From Trichodesmium sp002260545 (GTDB taxonomy: Bacteria; Cyanobacteriota; Cyanobacteriia; Cyanobacteriales; Microcoleaceae): a DNA stretch of 64,000 nucleotides. Shown piece by piece: positions 8,694 to 18,669 of this stretch (within the stretch, counting starts at the first letter, position 1; each line of letters starts with the position of its first letter). The notes beneath the pieces are model-generated. The model was not told the origin of the DNA. It was given only the letters and a program-made list of their open reading frames with translations, and made no database searches. Position numbers and translations under genes: made by a program. The stretch spans positions 49,464 through 113,463 of the forward strand of contig NZ_JBNHEQ010000302.1 of NCBI RefSeq assembly GCF_050016015.1, in the 5' to 3' direction.

Positions 8694-10312
8694 CTATATT
8701 TTGACAGTCCCACCGTTAACTAGCTATCAGCTTTTCCTTACGGAATGCTGCGCAAACAGCATTTAGCTGTCAGCTTGAAATTCGAGGGTTGAAGTCCCCC
8801 ACAAGAGTTTGAAAAAATTAGTGGTGCGCCTTTTATGGGGGGAAATAGTCCCCCATTATACACCGTGAAAAGCTGATTGCTGTTAACGAAGTTCCTCTGA
8901 AAGAGGCTAGCTGAGTGCTGACTGCTACTTCAAATTAGAGATTTTAACTAAGTTCAGAAGTCAGAAGTCAGAAGTTGTTTTTGTAAAAGGGATTTTGAGC
9001 AACCCTCCAAAAACATTTTCCCTTAAAAGGGGAGGTTGCACGACCCAATTATTTTGATAATGGTGGATTATTGCTTCAGTAACATATAACTATAACCAAC
9101 TCACTCCAAGCCGATCCTAATTCACTTTAGAGGTGGTTTGAGAAGTCATTTATCCCCCGATCATCCCGCTTAATAAGGGGAACTTTCTGTGGTAATATCA
9201 TTTCATGGAAGTCAAAAGTTAAAAGTAAGATTTTATCAGCTCACAACTTTAACTATACAGTAATTTCAGGAAATTATTTTACATTTAAGGTTGGAAACTA
9301 TTTGTGACATCTTTAAAGTGAATTAATATTGAAGATACATAAGTTTTGGATTTTAGGGAACAGCTATTAAACCCTGTTTCGGCCACAGAAGCAAGGGAAT
9401 GGATACTAAGAGAGGAAATAGGAAACAGAGAATAGGAAAGAGATAAAAATACTGTACTTGATTAATATGATAACTGCTGTATCCCTGGATCTATAATTTA
9501 TACCCCCCATCTCGGAGTTAATCACTATGCCAATTTGAGAAGACTCCTCTAGCTATATTTTCATATAGAGCTTCTTTTGCTAAATTGGTGATAGTATAAA
9601 TAATTTTTTGTACTTACTTACTTACTATTTGTCTATTGCCAAGGAAAATATTTTTTGGCATCAGTAAAAATTTCTAAATTACGATGAAATTACAAATTTA
9701 ATTTTTCCGTAAAAATTCGGGATTTGATTAGTTTGGTATTGTAGCATCTGGTTGGTAGTTGTTAGTATTTTCTCTAATTAAGCAATTTGGCTGAAGATTT
9801 CCCAGTCAATTTTTATGACTTTTAAGCTTTGAGAAAATATTTCGTTTCCGGAAAACACACCAAGTCAAACAGAAGTTAAGAAAGAGTCGTTTTGAGGATT
9901 TTGTGATGGAACTAATTGAACTTTTTGAAGTCTATTTTATTGAGATACATTTTTTGTAATATCTGCTACTAATAAGACCATGAGATAAAAATAAAGTCCG
10001 TTTTAGTGCTGAGAGATGAAGTAGAAATACATAACTTGAGTTAACTAATCATGTCTATTTTACGATTCTGTTCCTATTTTGCTCGACAGAGAGTTCAAAC
10101 ATTTAGCTTTGTTAATGGTCTAACTCAGAATAACCTAGCAAACCCTAGAAATAAATTATTTATAGATTAATTTCTGTAAGCATAAAAAAATCAAACTTCA
10201 ACTTGTATCTTAATCATCTAAACCACCTAGATCGAATTCGATAGCTCCAGAATAATATCCCATCTAACTAATATAGATAAGTAAACCTATAAATAATCGA
10301 AGGATCTTAATT
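8694..10312. other. Long repeat-rich intergenic region
   Basis: No convincing gene in 1.6 kb. Contents include a TTCCTTACGGAATGC-type palindromic repeat near 8735-8775, a GAAGTCAGAAGTCAG-type repeat near 8953, a long imperfect hairpin at 9523-9594 and AT-rich sequence up to the next gene. A 39-codon frame at 10051 has no supporting features. Confidence 0.5.
9523..9594. repeat. Long imperfect hairpin, about 72 nt
   Basis: CACTATGCCAATTT on the left pairs with AAATTGGTGATAG on the right, and inside it AGAAG...CTATAT pairs with ATATAGAGCTTCT around a TTTTC loop. It may be a solo MITE-like element or an RNA hairpin. It is far from any gene start. Confidence 0.45.
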
Positions 10313-10987
10313 ATGAAATCTAACTCTAAAAATTATGAACTAAATGGAAACGAGCGAGTTAAGCAAAAATCGCCTCATCCTTTTTTACTAGCATTAATTT
10401 TAACTGGAATCTTAGCTGCTGAAGCATATCCAAATCTTACTGAAACAGCAATTGCTGCTGTAAAAGTTCTTCAATCTCCCCAAGTAGAGACAAATGGCAA
10501 AATTACTTCCAAGGCTGATAAGTTTGCTAATCTTTTAAAATCTGCAACAGAGACTAAAGTTGAATCTCAGACAGAAATATCTCAACCTTTTTTCCTAACT
10601 AATAAATCTCTAAATCATATACTTGCTGTGAAGCAGAACTCTATTAATAAGGATTTTGATCATGTGAAACAGTTCAGTAAACCAATTCCTGACGAGGCAG
10701 AAAAATTTGCTAATCAAACTGAAAAAATCCCTAATAATATAGTTGATGCTGTTCGCCAAGATTTAGGGAATCAAATAGGTATTGCCCCTGAAACAATAAA
10801 AGTGAATGAAGTCAGTCAAGAGACTTGGCCAAATACTTGTTTGGGGTTGCCAAAAAATGATGAGCTTTGTGGCCAAATATTAGTAGAAGGTTGGCGTCTT
10901 GTTTTGTCTGATGGTAAACAGGAATGGGTTTATCGCACAGACAATGGGGGTAAACTGATGAGAGTAGAACCCAAAAAGTTAAGATAG
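10313..10987 (+). CDS. Membrane-anchored or secreted cyanobacterial protein of unknown function
   Basis: A 224-residue protein. Residues 23-45 (PHPFLLALILTGILAAEAY) form a signal anchor or signal peptide. A low-complexity middle follows (about 50-140). The C-terminal domain of about 85 residues reads VRQDLGNQIGIAPETIKVNE...TWPNTCLGLP...CGQILVEGWRLVLSDG..WVYRTDNGG. I recognise this as a small module common in secreted cyanobacterial proteins, with two conserved cysteines and a WVYRTD motif, but I know no function for it. The last roughly 99 bp of the gene are repeated downstream, so the 3' end lies in a tandem duplication. Confidence 0.65.
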   Translation: MKSNSKNYELNGNERVKQKSPHPFLLALILTGILAAEAYPNLTETAIAAVKVLQSPQVETNGKITSKADKFANLLKSATETKVESQTEISQPFFLTNKSLNHILAVKQNSINKDFDHVKQFSKPIPDEAEKFANQTEKIPNNIVDAVRQDLGNQIGIAPETIKVNEVSQETWPNTCLGLPKNDELCGQILVEGWRLVLSDGKQEWVYRTDNGGKLMRVEPKKLR

Positions 10988-11490
10988 CTCTGAGAAATTA
11001 ACAAGCTATTAGNNNNNNNNNNNNNNNNNNNNNNNNNNNNNNNNNNNNNNNNNNNNNNNNNNNNNNNNNNNNNNNNNNNNNNNNNNNNNNNNNNNNNNNN
11101 NNNNNNNNNNNNCTTTCAGCTAAAAAATTTACGGTATAAGTCCCCCACTATAAGGTTGGCGTCTTGTCTTGTCTGATGGTAAACAGGAATGGGTTTATCA
11201 CACAGACAATGGGGGTAAACTGATGAGAGTAGAACCCAAAAAGTTAAGATAGATAGCTCTGAGAAATTAACAAGCTATTAGCTTTCAGCTAAAAAATTTA
11301 CGGTATAAGTCCCCCACTATAAGGTTGGCGTCTTGTTTTGTCTGATGGTAAACATGAATGGGTTTATCGTACAGACAATGGGGGTAAGCTGATAAGAGTA
11401 GAACCCAAAAAGTTAAGATAGATAGCTCTGAGAAATTAACAAGCTATGAGCTTTCAGCTAAAAAATTTACGGTATAATTCCCCCACTATA
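10889..11490 (+). repeat. 169-bp tandem duplication of the upstream gene's 3' end
   Basis: The segment GGTTGGCGTCTTGT..., covering the last 33 codons of the preceding gene plus about 70 bp of downstream DNA, occurs three times, starting at 10889, 11154 and 11323. The last two starts are 169 bp apart. Copies differ by a few substitutions (CGCACA to CACACA, ATGAGA to ATAAGA) and a 4-bp GATA indel after the stop codon. Copies two and three lack a start codon and are gene-tail fragments. Confidence 0.85.
11013..11112. other. Assembly gap (100 N)
   Basis: Exactly 100 N. The left flank ends CAAGCTATTAG and the right begins CTTTCAGCTAAA. In the resolved copy junction at 11270-11290 these two strings are directly adjacent, so the true gap is either zero or a whole number of 169-bp units. 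Confidence 0.95.
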
Positions 11491-11500
11491 TATATTGTTT

Positions 11501-11754
<254 letters not shown>

Positions 11755-11886
11755 GTGATGTGGGTTGATAGTGGTTTAAATTCAGCATTATATGCCGATG
11801 ATTTCTGAAAGCTGACAGCTATTTATATTACTTAAGCAAGGCTTAAGGTAAAGATTATCTTAATTTAGTTAGTTAATCTAGTTTAA

Positions 11887-11958
11887 CTGGGGCGGAAGGA
11901 TTCGAACCTCCGAATGGCTGGACCAAAACCAGCTGCCTTACCGCTTGGCGACGCCCCA
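11887..11958 (-). tRNA. tRNA-Gln (UUG)
   Basis: 72 nt on the minus strand. The acceptor stem TGGGGCG pairs with CGCCCCA (T1-A72), with G as discriminator. The D-arm is GCCAAGCGGTAAGGC, the anticodon stem-loop GCTGG-TTTTGGT-CCAGC gives anticodon TTG, and the T-arm GGAGGTTCGAATCCTTCC has one weak pair. CCA is not encoded. All cloverleaf arms were folded by eye, and the sequence closely follows cyanobacterial tRNA-Gln. Confidence 0.95.
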
Positions 11959-12193
11959 TCTCGTCAACATTTAATATAATAGCACTTACATCTGGGAATT
12001 TGTCAAGGGTTTTTTTCATAATTTTGAAGTTTTGATGCTGAAGGAGTTATGGACTTAAATTGGATGGCAGGTAGAGCTGAAGTCAGAAGGCAAAAGTTAA
12101 ATTATTGCTGTAAGTAAATTTGAGAGTTTGATAATGTCCACGCGAGTAATGGTGATTGCTCTGGAATCAAACAGAGAGAAAGACTGAAACTGT

Positions 12194-15100
12194 CTAAATT
12201 ATTGATTTGAGAGCTGTTGGTGCTTTGATGGGAATTTTAATCATAAATTCAGTGCTTTCTCCTGGTTGGGAAGTGCATTTCAAGATACCATTATGTTTCT
12301 CAACTATAATTTGATAGCTAATGGAAAGGCCCAGACCTGTACCCTTTCCGACTGGCTTAGTGGTAAAGAATGGATCAAAAACTCGATTAATTAAATTTTC
12401 TGTCATTCCTGGGCCATTATCTGTAACGGATATAACAGCATATTTGAGAGCAGAGGTAGATAAATTTTGATTTTCATCTTGACTATTTGTTGCTTCTACT
12501 TCTTCTGAGTCTAGCTGGGTAGTAATTTTAATCATCCTTGATTCTAGTTTACTTTCAAGGGCATCAATGGAATTACTAATGATATTCATAAATACTTGGT
12601 TGAGTTGTCCTGGATAGCACTCTACTTTTGGCAAATTACCATAGTCTTTGACAATCTCAATTCCAGAATCTTTCCCCTTTGACCTAATCCTGTTATCTAA
12701 AATTAGCAAGGTACTATCAATACCTTCATGGATATCTACTATTTTTTTGTCTGCTTCGTCTAAACGGGAGAAGTTTCTTAATGATAGAACTATTTGACGA
12801 ATACGTTCGGTTCCCATTTCCATTGAAGACAAAATTTTGGGTAAGTCTTCCATTAAAAAGTCTAATTCTATATCTTCAGTTTTGTCTTCAATTTCTGCTA
12901 CAGGATCTGGATAATAGTTTTGATAAAGGTTTAGCAATTCGAGAATGTCTCGTATATAATCTTTAATGTAAGTGAGATTGCCGTGAATAAAATTGACAGG
13001 ATTATTAATTTCGTGGGCAACCCCTGCTACGGTTTGACCAAGAGATGACATTTTTTCTTGTTGAATTAACTGAGCTTCTTTTTGCTGTAGGTTCTTTAAA
13101 GCTTCACTGAGGTGATGTGCTTGGGTTTGCGCTGCTAAAGCTGCTGCACGGGTTTGAGCATAAAGTTCCGCTTGGTCAATGGCGATCGCTAATTGGTCTA
13201 CTACTGCTTGGAGTAATTCTACTTCACTTTCTTTCCAAGGTCTATGATTACTATACTGGTTACAGATAACTCCTCCCATTTGACCAGAGCGAGTTTGCAA
13301 TGGTAGTAATAATGTAGATTTCACTCCCAACTGTTGCAGATATACCTGCATTTGTTTAAGCTTATTTTGATTGATTGTTTTTGTATTGTCAAGTTGTAAA
13401 ATTTCACGATTCCGAATTTTATCTGATAAAATTGTTATCTGTTGGCTGGAATATTCTGGGGTTTGAACTGATATTTTCGGGTTAGAAGCTTCATGGGTGA
13501 CGGCAATGCTAGTAATTTGAGCAGATAAGCACCAGATGAAGCAGCATTGGTCAATCTGCAGGAGATTTCTAATTTCTGTTACTGCAGTTGCTAATATCTT
13601 GTCAATGTCTAGGGAATCTCTAATTTGACTGGCGAGGCGAAATAGTAAGGCTTCTCGGTTACTTAATAGTTGTTCTTGGGTTCTAACTCGGTCTATAGCA
13701 GTAGCGATCGCGCTAGCCACCCAAGTAAGTACATCTCTAGCTGAGTCTGTCAGAGTTTTGTGACTCCATATACACATTACCCCAACAACCCGACTATCTG
13801 AGGTCAGTATAGTAAAATCATTTGTCAGTATTTGCTGTTCGCTATCGGAGTTAACTTCTGAGTTGAGAATTTCAGAAGTTAAGATGCTTTTTGGGGTCAG
13901 TAATTCCTTTTGATCTTTTTCTATGTCGAATTTTAAGTTGTTACCGGATAATGCTTGTAATTCTAGTTGACTGGTTTGAGTATTAATAGTCCAAATTCCT
14001 GAACCAATAACATCTAATTCTGCGGCTATTGCTTTAGCACAATGTTGCAGAATACTGTTTAGGGAATTTCCTGCTCCGAGTGCTACTCCTACTTCAGCTT
14101 CTAGGGATGATAAACGCGCTCGCTCTAGTAAAGCTGCTTCTGCACGTTTTCGCTCTGTGATGTCTCGTGAAACTGCTACTAATTCTATAACTTGACCTGT
14201 TTCTGGATCTTGAATTTTCTGACAAGTGGTTTCAAACCAGATGTAAGAGTCGTTTTTATGGCGCAGTCGGTGAGTGAAGGTATCTCCTTCCGGTTGTTGA
14301 GAGATATTAATTTGAGATAATTTCTGGTCTTCTGGATGAAATAGATCGTATATACAGTTTCCCACTAATTCATCTGGTTCGTATCCAAGTAGATGACGAC
14401 AAGCGTCAGAAGCGAACAAATATATACCTTCTGAGGTTTGCCTAGAAATGAGATCGGTTGAATTATTAGTTAGAAGTCGATAACGTGCTTCACTATCTCG
14501 CAGCGCTTCTTCTGCTTGTTTTTTTTGGGTTATATCTGTTTGGATACCAATAAAGTGGGTTACGCTACCATCATTATCTCTGACTGGAGATATTGCTAAT
14601 TCATTCCAAAAGGGAGTACCATCTTTACGGTAATTTTTTACGACTACTAAGCAATTTGTTTCTAATTTTATGGCTTGGCGAATTTGAGATAATGCGACAG
14701 GATCGGTGTCAGCACCTTGTAACAATCTACAGTTTTTGCCGAATATTTCTTGACTAGAATAACCTGTAATCTTTTCAAAGGCAGGGTTACAGTAAATAAT
14801 TGGATTATGAGGATGGGTATTGTCAGTAATTACTATGCCATTGTTGCTAGCTGCGATCGCTCTTTCTAGCAGAAGTAGCATTTTTTCTTCTGGATGGGCG
14901 TTAACTATTTTTTGTAGTTTAATAAATTTGCCACTAAAACTATATAGCTTTCTTTGTAATTCTACTTGACTACTAATATGAATACTTAGTTTTTTTAATA
15001 GTTTTTGACATTTCTCTGTTAAGTTTCTAGATACATAATCCATTAATGATAAAATGCCGATTTGTTGGCCGTTAATATTAATTGGAATTCCCACATAAAA

Positions 15101-15421
15101 CCTAATTTTTGGTTCTGATACTACTAAGCTATGATTTGCTATTCTTTCATCTGCTAATGTATCGGGTATAATTAATAATTTTGCTTCTTCTTTCTGTAAT
15201 TTTGTTTTGTTTTTTTCTGAGGATCTGAGAATTACTTCTACAAAATTTAGGTATCTATCCTTGTTATTATTAATACCTGTTTGAGATTTTAACCAAAGGT
15301 AGTTATCATCTCTAAAGCTAATGAATGCAATAGGAGTTTCAGCTATATGTGCTGCTAACTCTACCATTTCTGTAAAGGAAGTTTCGGTTGCTAATAGCTG
15401 ATATAATGATTTTACTTCCAT
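12194..15421 (-). CDS. Multi-sensor histidine kinase with a LOV domain (GAF-LOV-PAS-GAF-GAF-HisKA-HATPase)
   Basis: A 1075-residue soluble kinase with no membrane segment. Domains in order: GAF (about 10-155), LOV-type PAS/PAC (183-300), PAS/PAC (308-430), GAF (442-578), GAF (588-755), coiled coil (755-790), HisKA with the phospho-acceptor in GVAHEINNP (His803), and HATPase_c with NIISNSIDALE, DNGPGM and GKGTGLGLS. The LOV domain has GKNCRLLQG with the flavin-adduct Cys at 231, plus the FMN-contacting Asn263 (KNYRKDG), Asn273 (FWNE) and Gln294 (GIQTD). It should therefore sense blue light. The C-terminal GAFs lack a recognisable bilin-binding Cys-His. It is divergent from a CheY-like regulator 258 bp away, a likely partner by position, and lies beside a chemosensory cluster. 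Confidence 0.9.
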   Translation of the reverse strand: MEVKSLYQLLATETSFTEMVELAAHIAETPIAFISFRDDNYLWLKSQTGINNNKDRYLNFVEVILRSSEKNKTKLQKEEAKLLIIPDTLADERIANHSLVVSEPKIRFYVGIPININGQQIGILSLMDYVSRNLTEKCQKLLKKLSIHISSQVELQRKLYSFSGKFIKLQKIVNAHPEEKMLLLLERAIAASNNGIVITDNTHPHNPIIYCNPAFEKITGYSSQEIFGKNCRLLQGADTDPVALSQIRQAIKLETNCLVVVKNYRKDGTPFWNELAISPVRDNDGSVTHFIGIQTDITQKKQAEEALRDSEARYRLLTNNSTDLISRQTSEGIYLFASDACRHLLGYEPDELVGNCIYDLFHPEDQKLSQINISQQPEGDTFTHRLRHKNDSYIWFETTCQKIQDPETGQVIELVAVSRDITERKRAEAALLERARLSSLEAEVGVALGAGNSLNSILQHCAKAIAAELDVIGSGIWTINTQTSQLELQALSGNNLKFDIEKDQKELLTPKSILTSEILNSEVNSDSEQQILTNDFTILTSDSRVVGVMCIWSHKTLTDSARDVLTWVASAIATAIDRVRTQEQLLSNREALLFRLASQIRDSLDIDKILATAVTEIRNLLQIDQCCFIWCLSAQITSIAVTHEASNPKISVQTPEYSSQQITILSDKIRNREILQLDNTKTINQNKLKQMQVYLQQLGVKSTLLLPLQTRSGQMGGVICNQYSNHRPWKESEVELLQAVVDQLAIAIDQAELYAQTRAAALAAQTQAHHLSEALKNLQQKEAQLIQQEKMSSLGQTVAGVAHEINNPVNFIHGNLTYIKDYIRDILELLNLYQNYYPDPVAEIEDKTEDIELDFLMEDLPKILSSMEMGTERIRQIVLSLRNFSRLDEADKKIVDIHEGIDSTLLILDNRIRSKGKDSGIEIVKDYGNLPKVECYPGQLNQVFMNIISNSIDALESKLESRMIKITTQLDSEEVEATNSQDENQNLSTSALKYAVISVTDNGPGMTENLINRVFDPFFTTKPVGKGTGLGLSISYQIIVEKHNGILKCTSQPGESTEFMIKIPIKAPTALKSII

Positions 15422-15679
15422 TCTATTGACCTTCCTTGTTTCAACTTTTATTCTTTATGATTCAATAATTAGGTAGTGCCCTATTATTTTAGAATATAAT
15501 CTTGAACATATTAACAACTTTAAAATTTATCAAACTATCTTGCTTTATTATAGGATCATAGCATAAACTAAAATTGGTTAACTACAAATCAAGCTTATAG
15601 CTTATTTGCAGTTATAAAGGAGTAAATTAATACCTATAATTTTCTTAGAATAAAGCAGATATACTTAAGGTGTTTACTC

Positions 15680-16093
15680 ATGGACAAAGGGGGACTAAGT
15701 TTAGGTAAGAATATGTCTGGAACTGAAAGTATAAAAAAGACTATCTTGGCAGTAGATGATAGTAAAATTATGCACGGGATTATCAAAAAAGTTTTGGGTC
15801 AAAAATATAGGGTTTTAGTAGCGGATAATGCTGTGGATGCGTTGTCAATGATTTACCATGAGCAAGTAGCAATTCTGTTACTAGATGTTTCTATGCCTGG
15901 TATAGATGGTTTGGAACTATGTCGTACAGTACGCAGCATTCCTCAATTTCAAACTTTACCAATTATTATGTTAACAGCCAGAGATAGTTCTTTTGATAAA
16001 GTTCAAGGACATTTAGCTGGTGCTACAGAATATCTGACTAAACCTTTTGATGAAGAAAAGTTAAATCAGCTAATTAGTCATTTTTTGAATTAA
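15680..16093 (+). CDS. CheY-like single-domain response regulator
   Basis: A 137-residue receiver domain with no output domain. Visible are the acidic pair (AVDDSKIM), the phosphorylatable Asp in ILLLDVSMPGIDG (Asp69, or 58 from the alternative start), the Thr in MLTARD and the Lys in YLTKPFDEEK. ATG at 15680 is used here. ATG at 15713 (MSGTESIKK) gives a more usual N-terminus, but the first has an AAGG-like site before it. It is encoded head-to-head with the LOV kinase and near cheB/cheA. It is probably a phospho-acceptor for one of these kinases. Confidence 0.85.
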   Translation: MDKGGLSLGKNMSGTESIKKTILAVDDSKIMHGIIKKVLGQKYRVLVADNAVDALSMIYHEQVAILLLDVSMPGIDGLELCRTVRSIPQFQTLPIIMLTARDSSFDKVQGHLAGATEYLTKPFDEEKLNQLISHFLN

Positions 16094-16185
16094 TTTGAAG
16101 TAAGCATAAACAAAAATCAAGAGGAGAAAAGATAAAGCAGTTTCCTGCTTGATGAAGTAAATATATTTATGGTTTTAGGGAGATG

Positions 16186-16303
16186 GATAATGGATAATTG
16201 ATAATTGATAATTGATAATGGATAATGGATAATGGATAATTGATAATGGATAATTGATAATGGATAATTGATAATTGATAATTGATAATGGATAATTGAT
16301 AAT
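16186..16303. repeat. Heptamer tandem repeat array (GGATAAT/TGATAAT)
   Basis: About 16 consecutive seven-base units mixing GGATAAT and TGATAAT, the longest such run in the window. It joins directly to the AATTACC end of a family E element. Short arrays of this heptamer also flank that same end at 18363, 31109, 40545 and 62710. This is the STRR type known from filamentous cyanobacteria. Confidence 0.85.
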
Positions 16304-16401
16304 TACCTCTAGTGAGAACCGTTCTTGATTGAATATAAGGAAATATAATTTCTTTTTTTCTCCTTAAAAAGAGAGGCTTTATACCTTATATTTTTCGGTA
16401 A
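16301..16401. repeat. Family E dispersed repeat, copy 2
   Basis: Reverse orientation relative to copy 1: starts AATTACCTCT, has AAGAGAGGCTTTATACC and ends TTTTTCGGTAA. Its AATTACC end is continuous with the heptamer array. Confidence 0.6.
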
Positions 16402-16521
16402 AAAATCTGCACAACTATTTTTTTTGTTTATATTAATAACTAGGGAGTTAATATTGATATTTTTTTGGTTGACAAAAGCAGTTAATCAAGATAGTTCAAA
16501 ATCAATTATTACAGTTTGAGT

Positions 16522-17658
16522 TTATCTGCCCCTACCAATATAATTTAGTAACATAGAACTAATATCATTAATTGACAAAATATATTGAGCAGCTCCAAGA
16601 GCAATGGCTTCTTTAGGCATACCAAATATTATAGAACTAGCTTCATCTTGGGCAATTGTTAAGCCTCCTACTTGAGATATAGCTAGCATTCCATCTGCTC
16701 CATCTCGACCCATTCCAGTCAGTAAAACACCCGCAGCAGAGGATCTATAAAAATTAGCGACTGAATTAAAGGTGACAGTAATTGAAGGGCGATGTCCTCC
16801 AATTGCTGGTGTTTTTGAACAGACAAATTTACCCCAATTATTTAATTCTAAATGATGTTCTTCTGGTGGAAAATAAATCACCCCTGCTTGTGGTAATTCT
16901 CCGGATATAGCAATTTTTACTGGTAGTTTAGATTCATTAGCTAACCAATTTACTAATCCAGTTAAAAACCCATTACTAATATGCTGAACACAAATTATCG
17001 GTACAGGGAAAGTAGAAGGTAAATCATGAAGAATAGTCTTTAAAGCTTCAGGGCCACCTGTAGAGGATCCAATTGCTAAGATTTTAATAATTTTTTTTGA
17101 GTATCGAGGATCTTTAGGTATAGTTTGGGGCGGAGAAACAATAGGACTTTTTACTAACTTATCCTGTATATTTCGCACAAAGAATTGTTGCCTATGTTCC
17201 TGGTTTACCCTATTTATATGACGATGGCGACGAGTAAAAACTTTAACTCCAGAAAGAATTTTAATCTTATTAATTAATTCCTGCTGAATTGTACCATAAT
17301 CTGCAGTTAATCCGGTTTCTGGTTTAGGAAAAACATCAACAGCTCCTGCCTCTAAAAGTTGAAAAATATTATGCTGATCGTCCTCTTGAACAGAACTACT
17401 AATAACCAAAATTGGTCGTGGATATTTTTGCATAACTTCCCTAGTAAATTCTAATCCATTCATAGATGCCATGTGTAAATCAGTACAAATTACATCTGGC
17501 TGTAATTGAGGGATTAATTTTAGTGCCTCTAAACCATTTTTAGCTGTGCCTATAACTTCAATTTCTGGAGAGGTAGCAAAAATTCTTTTTAGAACTATTA
17601 AAGCTATTGGTGAATCATCAACAACTAATACTTTAATGACTTTGATTTTTTTTGTCAT
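16522..17658 (-). CDS. cheB: CheB: protein-glutamate methylesterase/glutaminase response regulator
   Basis: A 378-residue two-domain CheB. The N-terminal receiver has VVDDSPIA, the phosphorylation Asp60 in CTDLHMASMNGLE, and Lys in VFPKPE. The C-terminal methylesterase has the catalytic Ser in IGSSTGGPEAL, His in CVQHISNGF and Asp in GMGRDGADGM. It removes methyl groups from, or deamidates, chemoreceptor glutamates when phosphorylated by CheA, giving adaptation. The linker (about 140-190) is basic. It lies in the same island as cheA, cheW and cheR but is separated from cheA by a convergent receptor gene. Confidence 0.95.
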   Translation of the reverse strand: MTKKIKVIKVLVVDDSPIALIVLKRIFATSPEIEVIGTAKNGLEALKLIPQLQPDVICTDLHMASMNGLEFTREVMQKYPRPILVISSSVQEDDQHNIFQLLEAGAVDVFPKPETGLTADYGTIQQELINKIKILSGVKVFTRRHRHINRVNQEHRQQFFVRNIQDKLVKSPIVSPPQTIPKDPRYSKKIIKILAIGSSTGGPEALKTILHDLPSTFPVPIICVQHISNGFLTGLVNWLANESKLPVKIAISGELPQAGVIYFPPEEHHLELNNWGKFVCSKTPAIGGHRPSITVTFNSVANFYRSSAAGVLLTGMGRDGADGMLAISQVGGLTIAQDEASSIIFGMPKEAIALGAAQYILSINDISSMLLNYIGRGR

Positions 17659-18669
17659 TTCCAGGATAATTATTTATGGTAGTTTGATTTTATATAGCAA
17701 TTCCTGTAGGATTTGTCAAAAATATATCCATGAGATAAAAAGTCTGAAAATATTACTTATATTGCTCCTTAAGATGTTCCTTAATTCCCAGATATTTTCT
17801 GTACAATTATCCTAAGGACTAGGATATTAGGTTACCGAATAATTATTAATTGTTAATTATTTAGATAGAGAGATATTAGGTAAATATATTCCTAGATGAG
17901 TGAAGTGATAAATAGTTGTATTTATTTCTTCCTCCCTATTCCTTAATACTTAATTATTTATGCCTGACTCCTGATTTATTATTTTGTAGAGTCTCACATA
18001 AAATTGGTATGACAGGAATTATATTTTTGTTGGTTTTCTAAGACTATATATAGCAATCTTATTTAAGTTGTTAGATATTATAGACTTTTAGGGCATAGGG
18101 AAAGGAAATAGGAAGTAATCAAATTCTCATATCTGATTCCTGATTGCTATATATATCTGATAATATTGATCGTTTTAGGGAGTAGGGAGTAGGATTGAGA
18201 AAGAGCAAAAAATACTTAGTTTGTTAATTATACCACAGTACCACATTAATCATCGAATCTGCTGTATTTATTTATCATAGTTATTATATCCTTCCGAAAA
18301 AGAGATAGATTTTTTTGCAGCAGTAGGGAATAGAGAAGACTTAACTGGCAATAGGAAACAGTTCAATAATGGATAATTGATAATTACCTATCCCTAAAAG
18401 GAAGAGGATTGAATAAAAGGAAAATTTTTTTTGTTTCCCCACGGCGAGTGATAAGCTTTATACCTTTATTTTTCGGTAAGATATTTTTACGAAAAAGGCA
18501 GAAAAAATCCTTTTTCCTGGTGACTTTTTCTTTCTTTAGTTGATATAACTAAGAGGTTTATTTATTTTCCAGATATATTTATTAGACAATATTTTTCTAA
18601 TTTACTCATTATATCAAGAATACCAAATTAATCAAGTAATTATAGAGGAAATAAAGATAGAATATATAA
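17659..18669. other. Intergenic region with repeats between cheB and a receptor gene
   Basis: 1 kb with no supported gene. It contains a family E element (18382-18479), several short GGGAGTAGGGAGTAGG-type runs and AT-rich DNA. It must hold the divergent promoters of cheB and the receptor, but none is clear by eye. Confidence 0.5.
18382..18479. repeat. Family E dispersed repeat, copy 3
   Basis: Starts TAATTACCTATCCC, contains GAAGAGGATTGAATAAAAGG and TTTATACCTTTA, and ends TTTTTCGGTAA. Preceded by TGATAAT/GGATAAT units. Confidence 0.6.

Larger units (their letters stand above)
16094..16521. other. Spacer holding a heptamer array and a family E repeat
   Basis: No gene is seen. It is filled by the heptamer run at 16186-16303 and the family E element at 16301-16401, between two convergent genes. 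Confidence 0.6.

Noticed and set aside
10051..10170. 39-codon plus-strand frame starting MSILRFCSYFARQ
   Set aside because: No ribosome binding site, no family, and surrounded by non-coding DNA; cannot be supported.
12194..15421. Phytochrome or cyanobacteriochrome reading of the kinase's GAF domains
   Set aside because: No bilin-binding Cys-His motif is visible; only the LOV domain has a complete photoreceptor signature.
16186..16303. Heptamer array as a replication origin or DnaA-box cluster
   Set aside because: The units do not match the DnaA box (TTATCCACA) and the array joins a dispersed repeat; no dnaA or dnaN is nearby.
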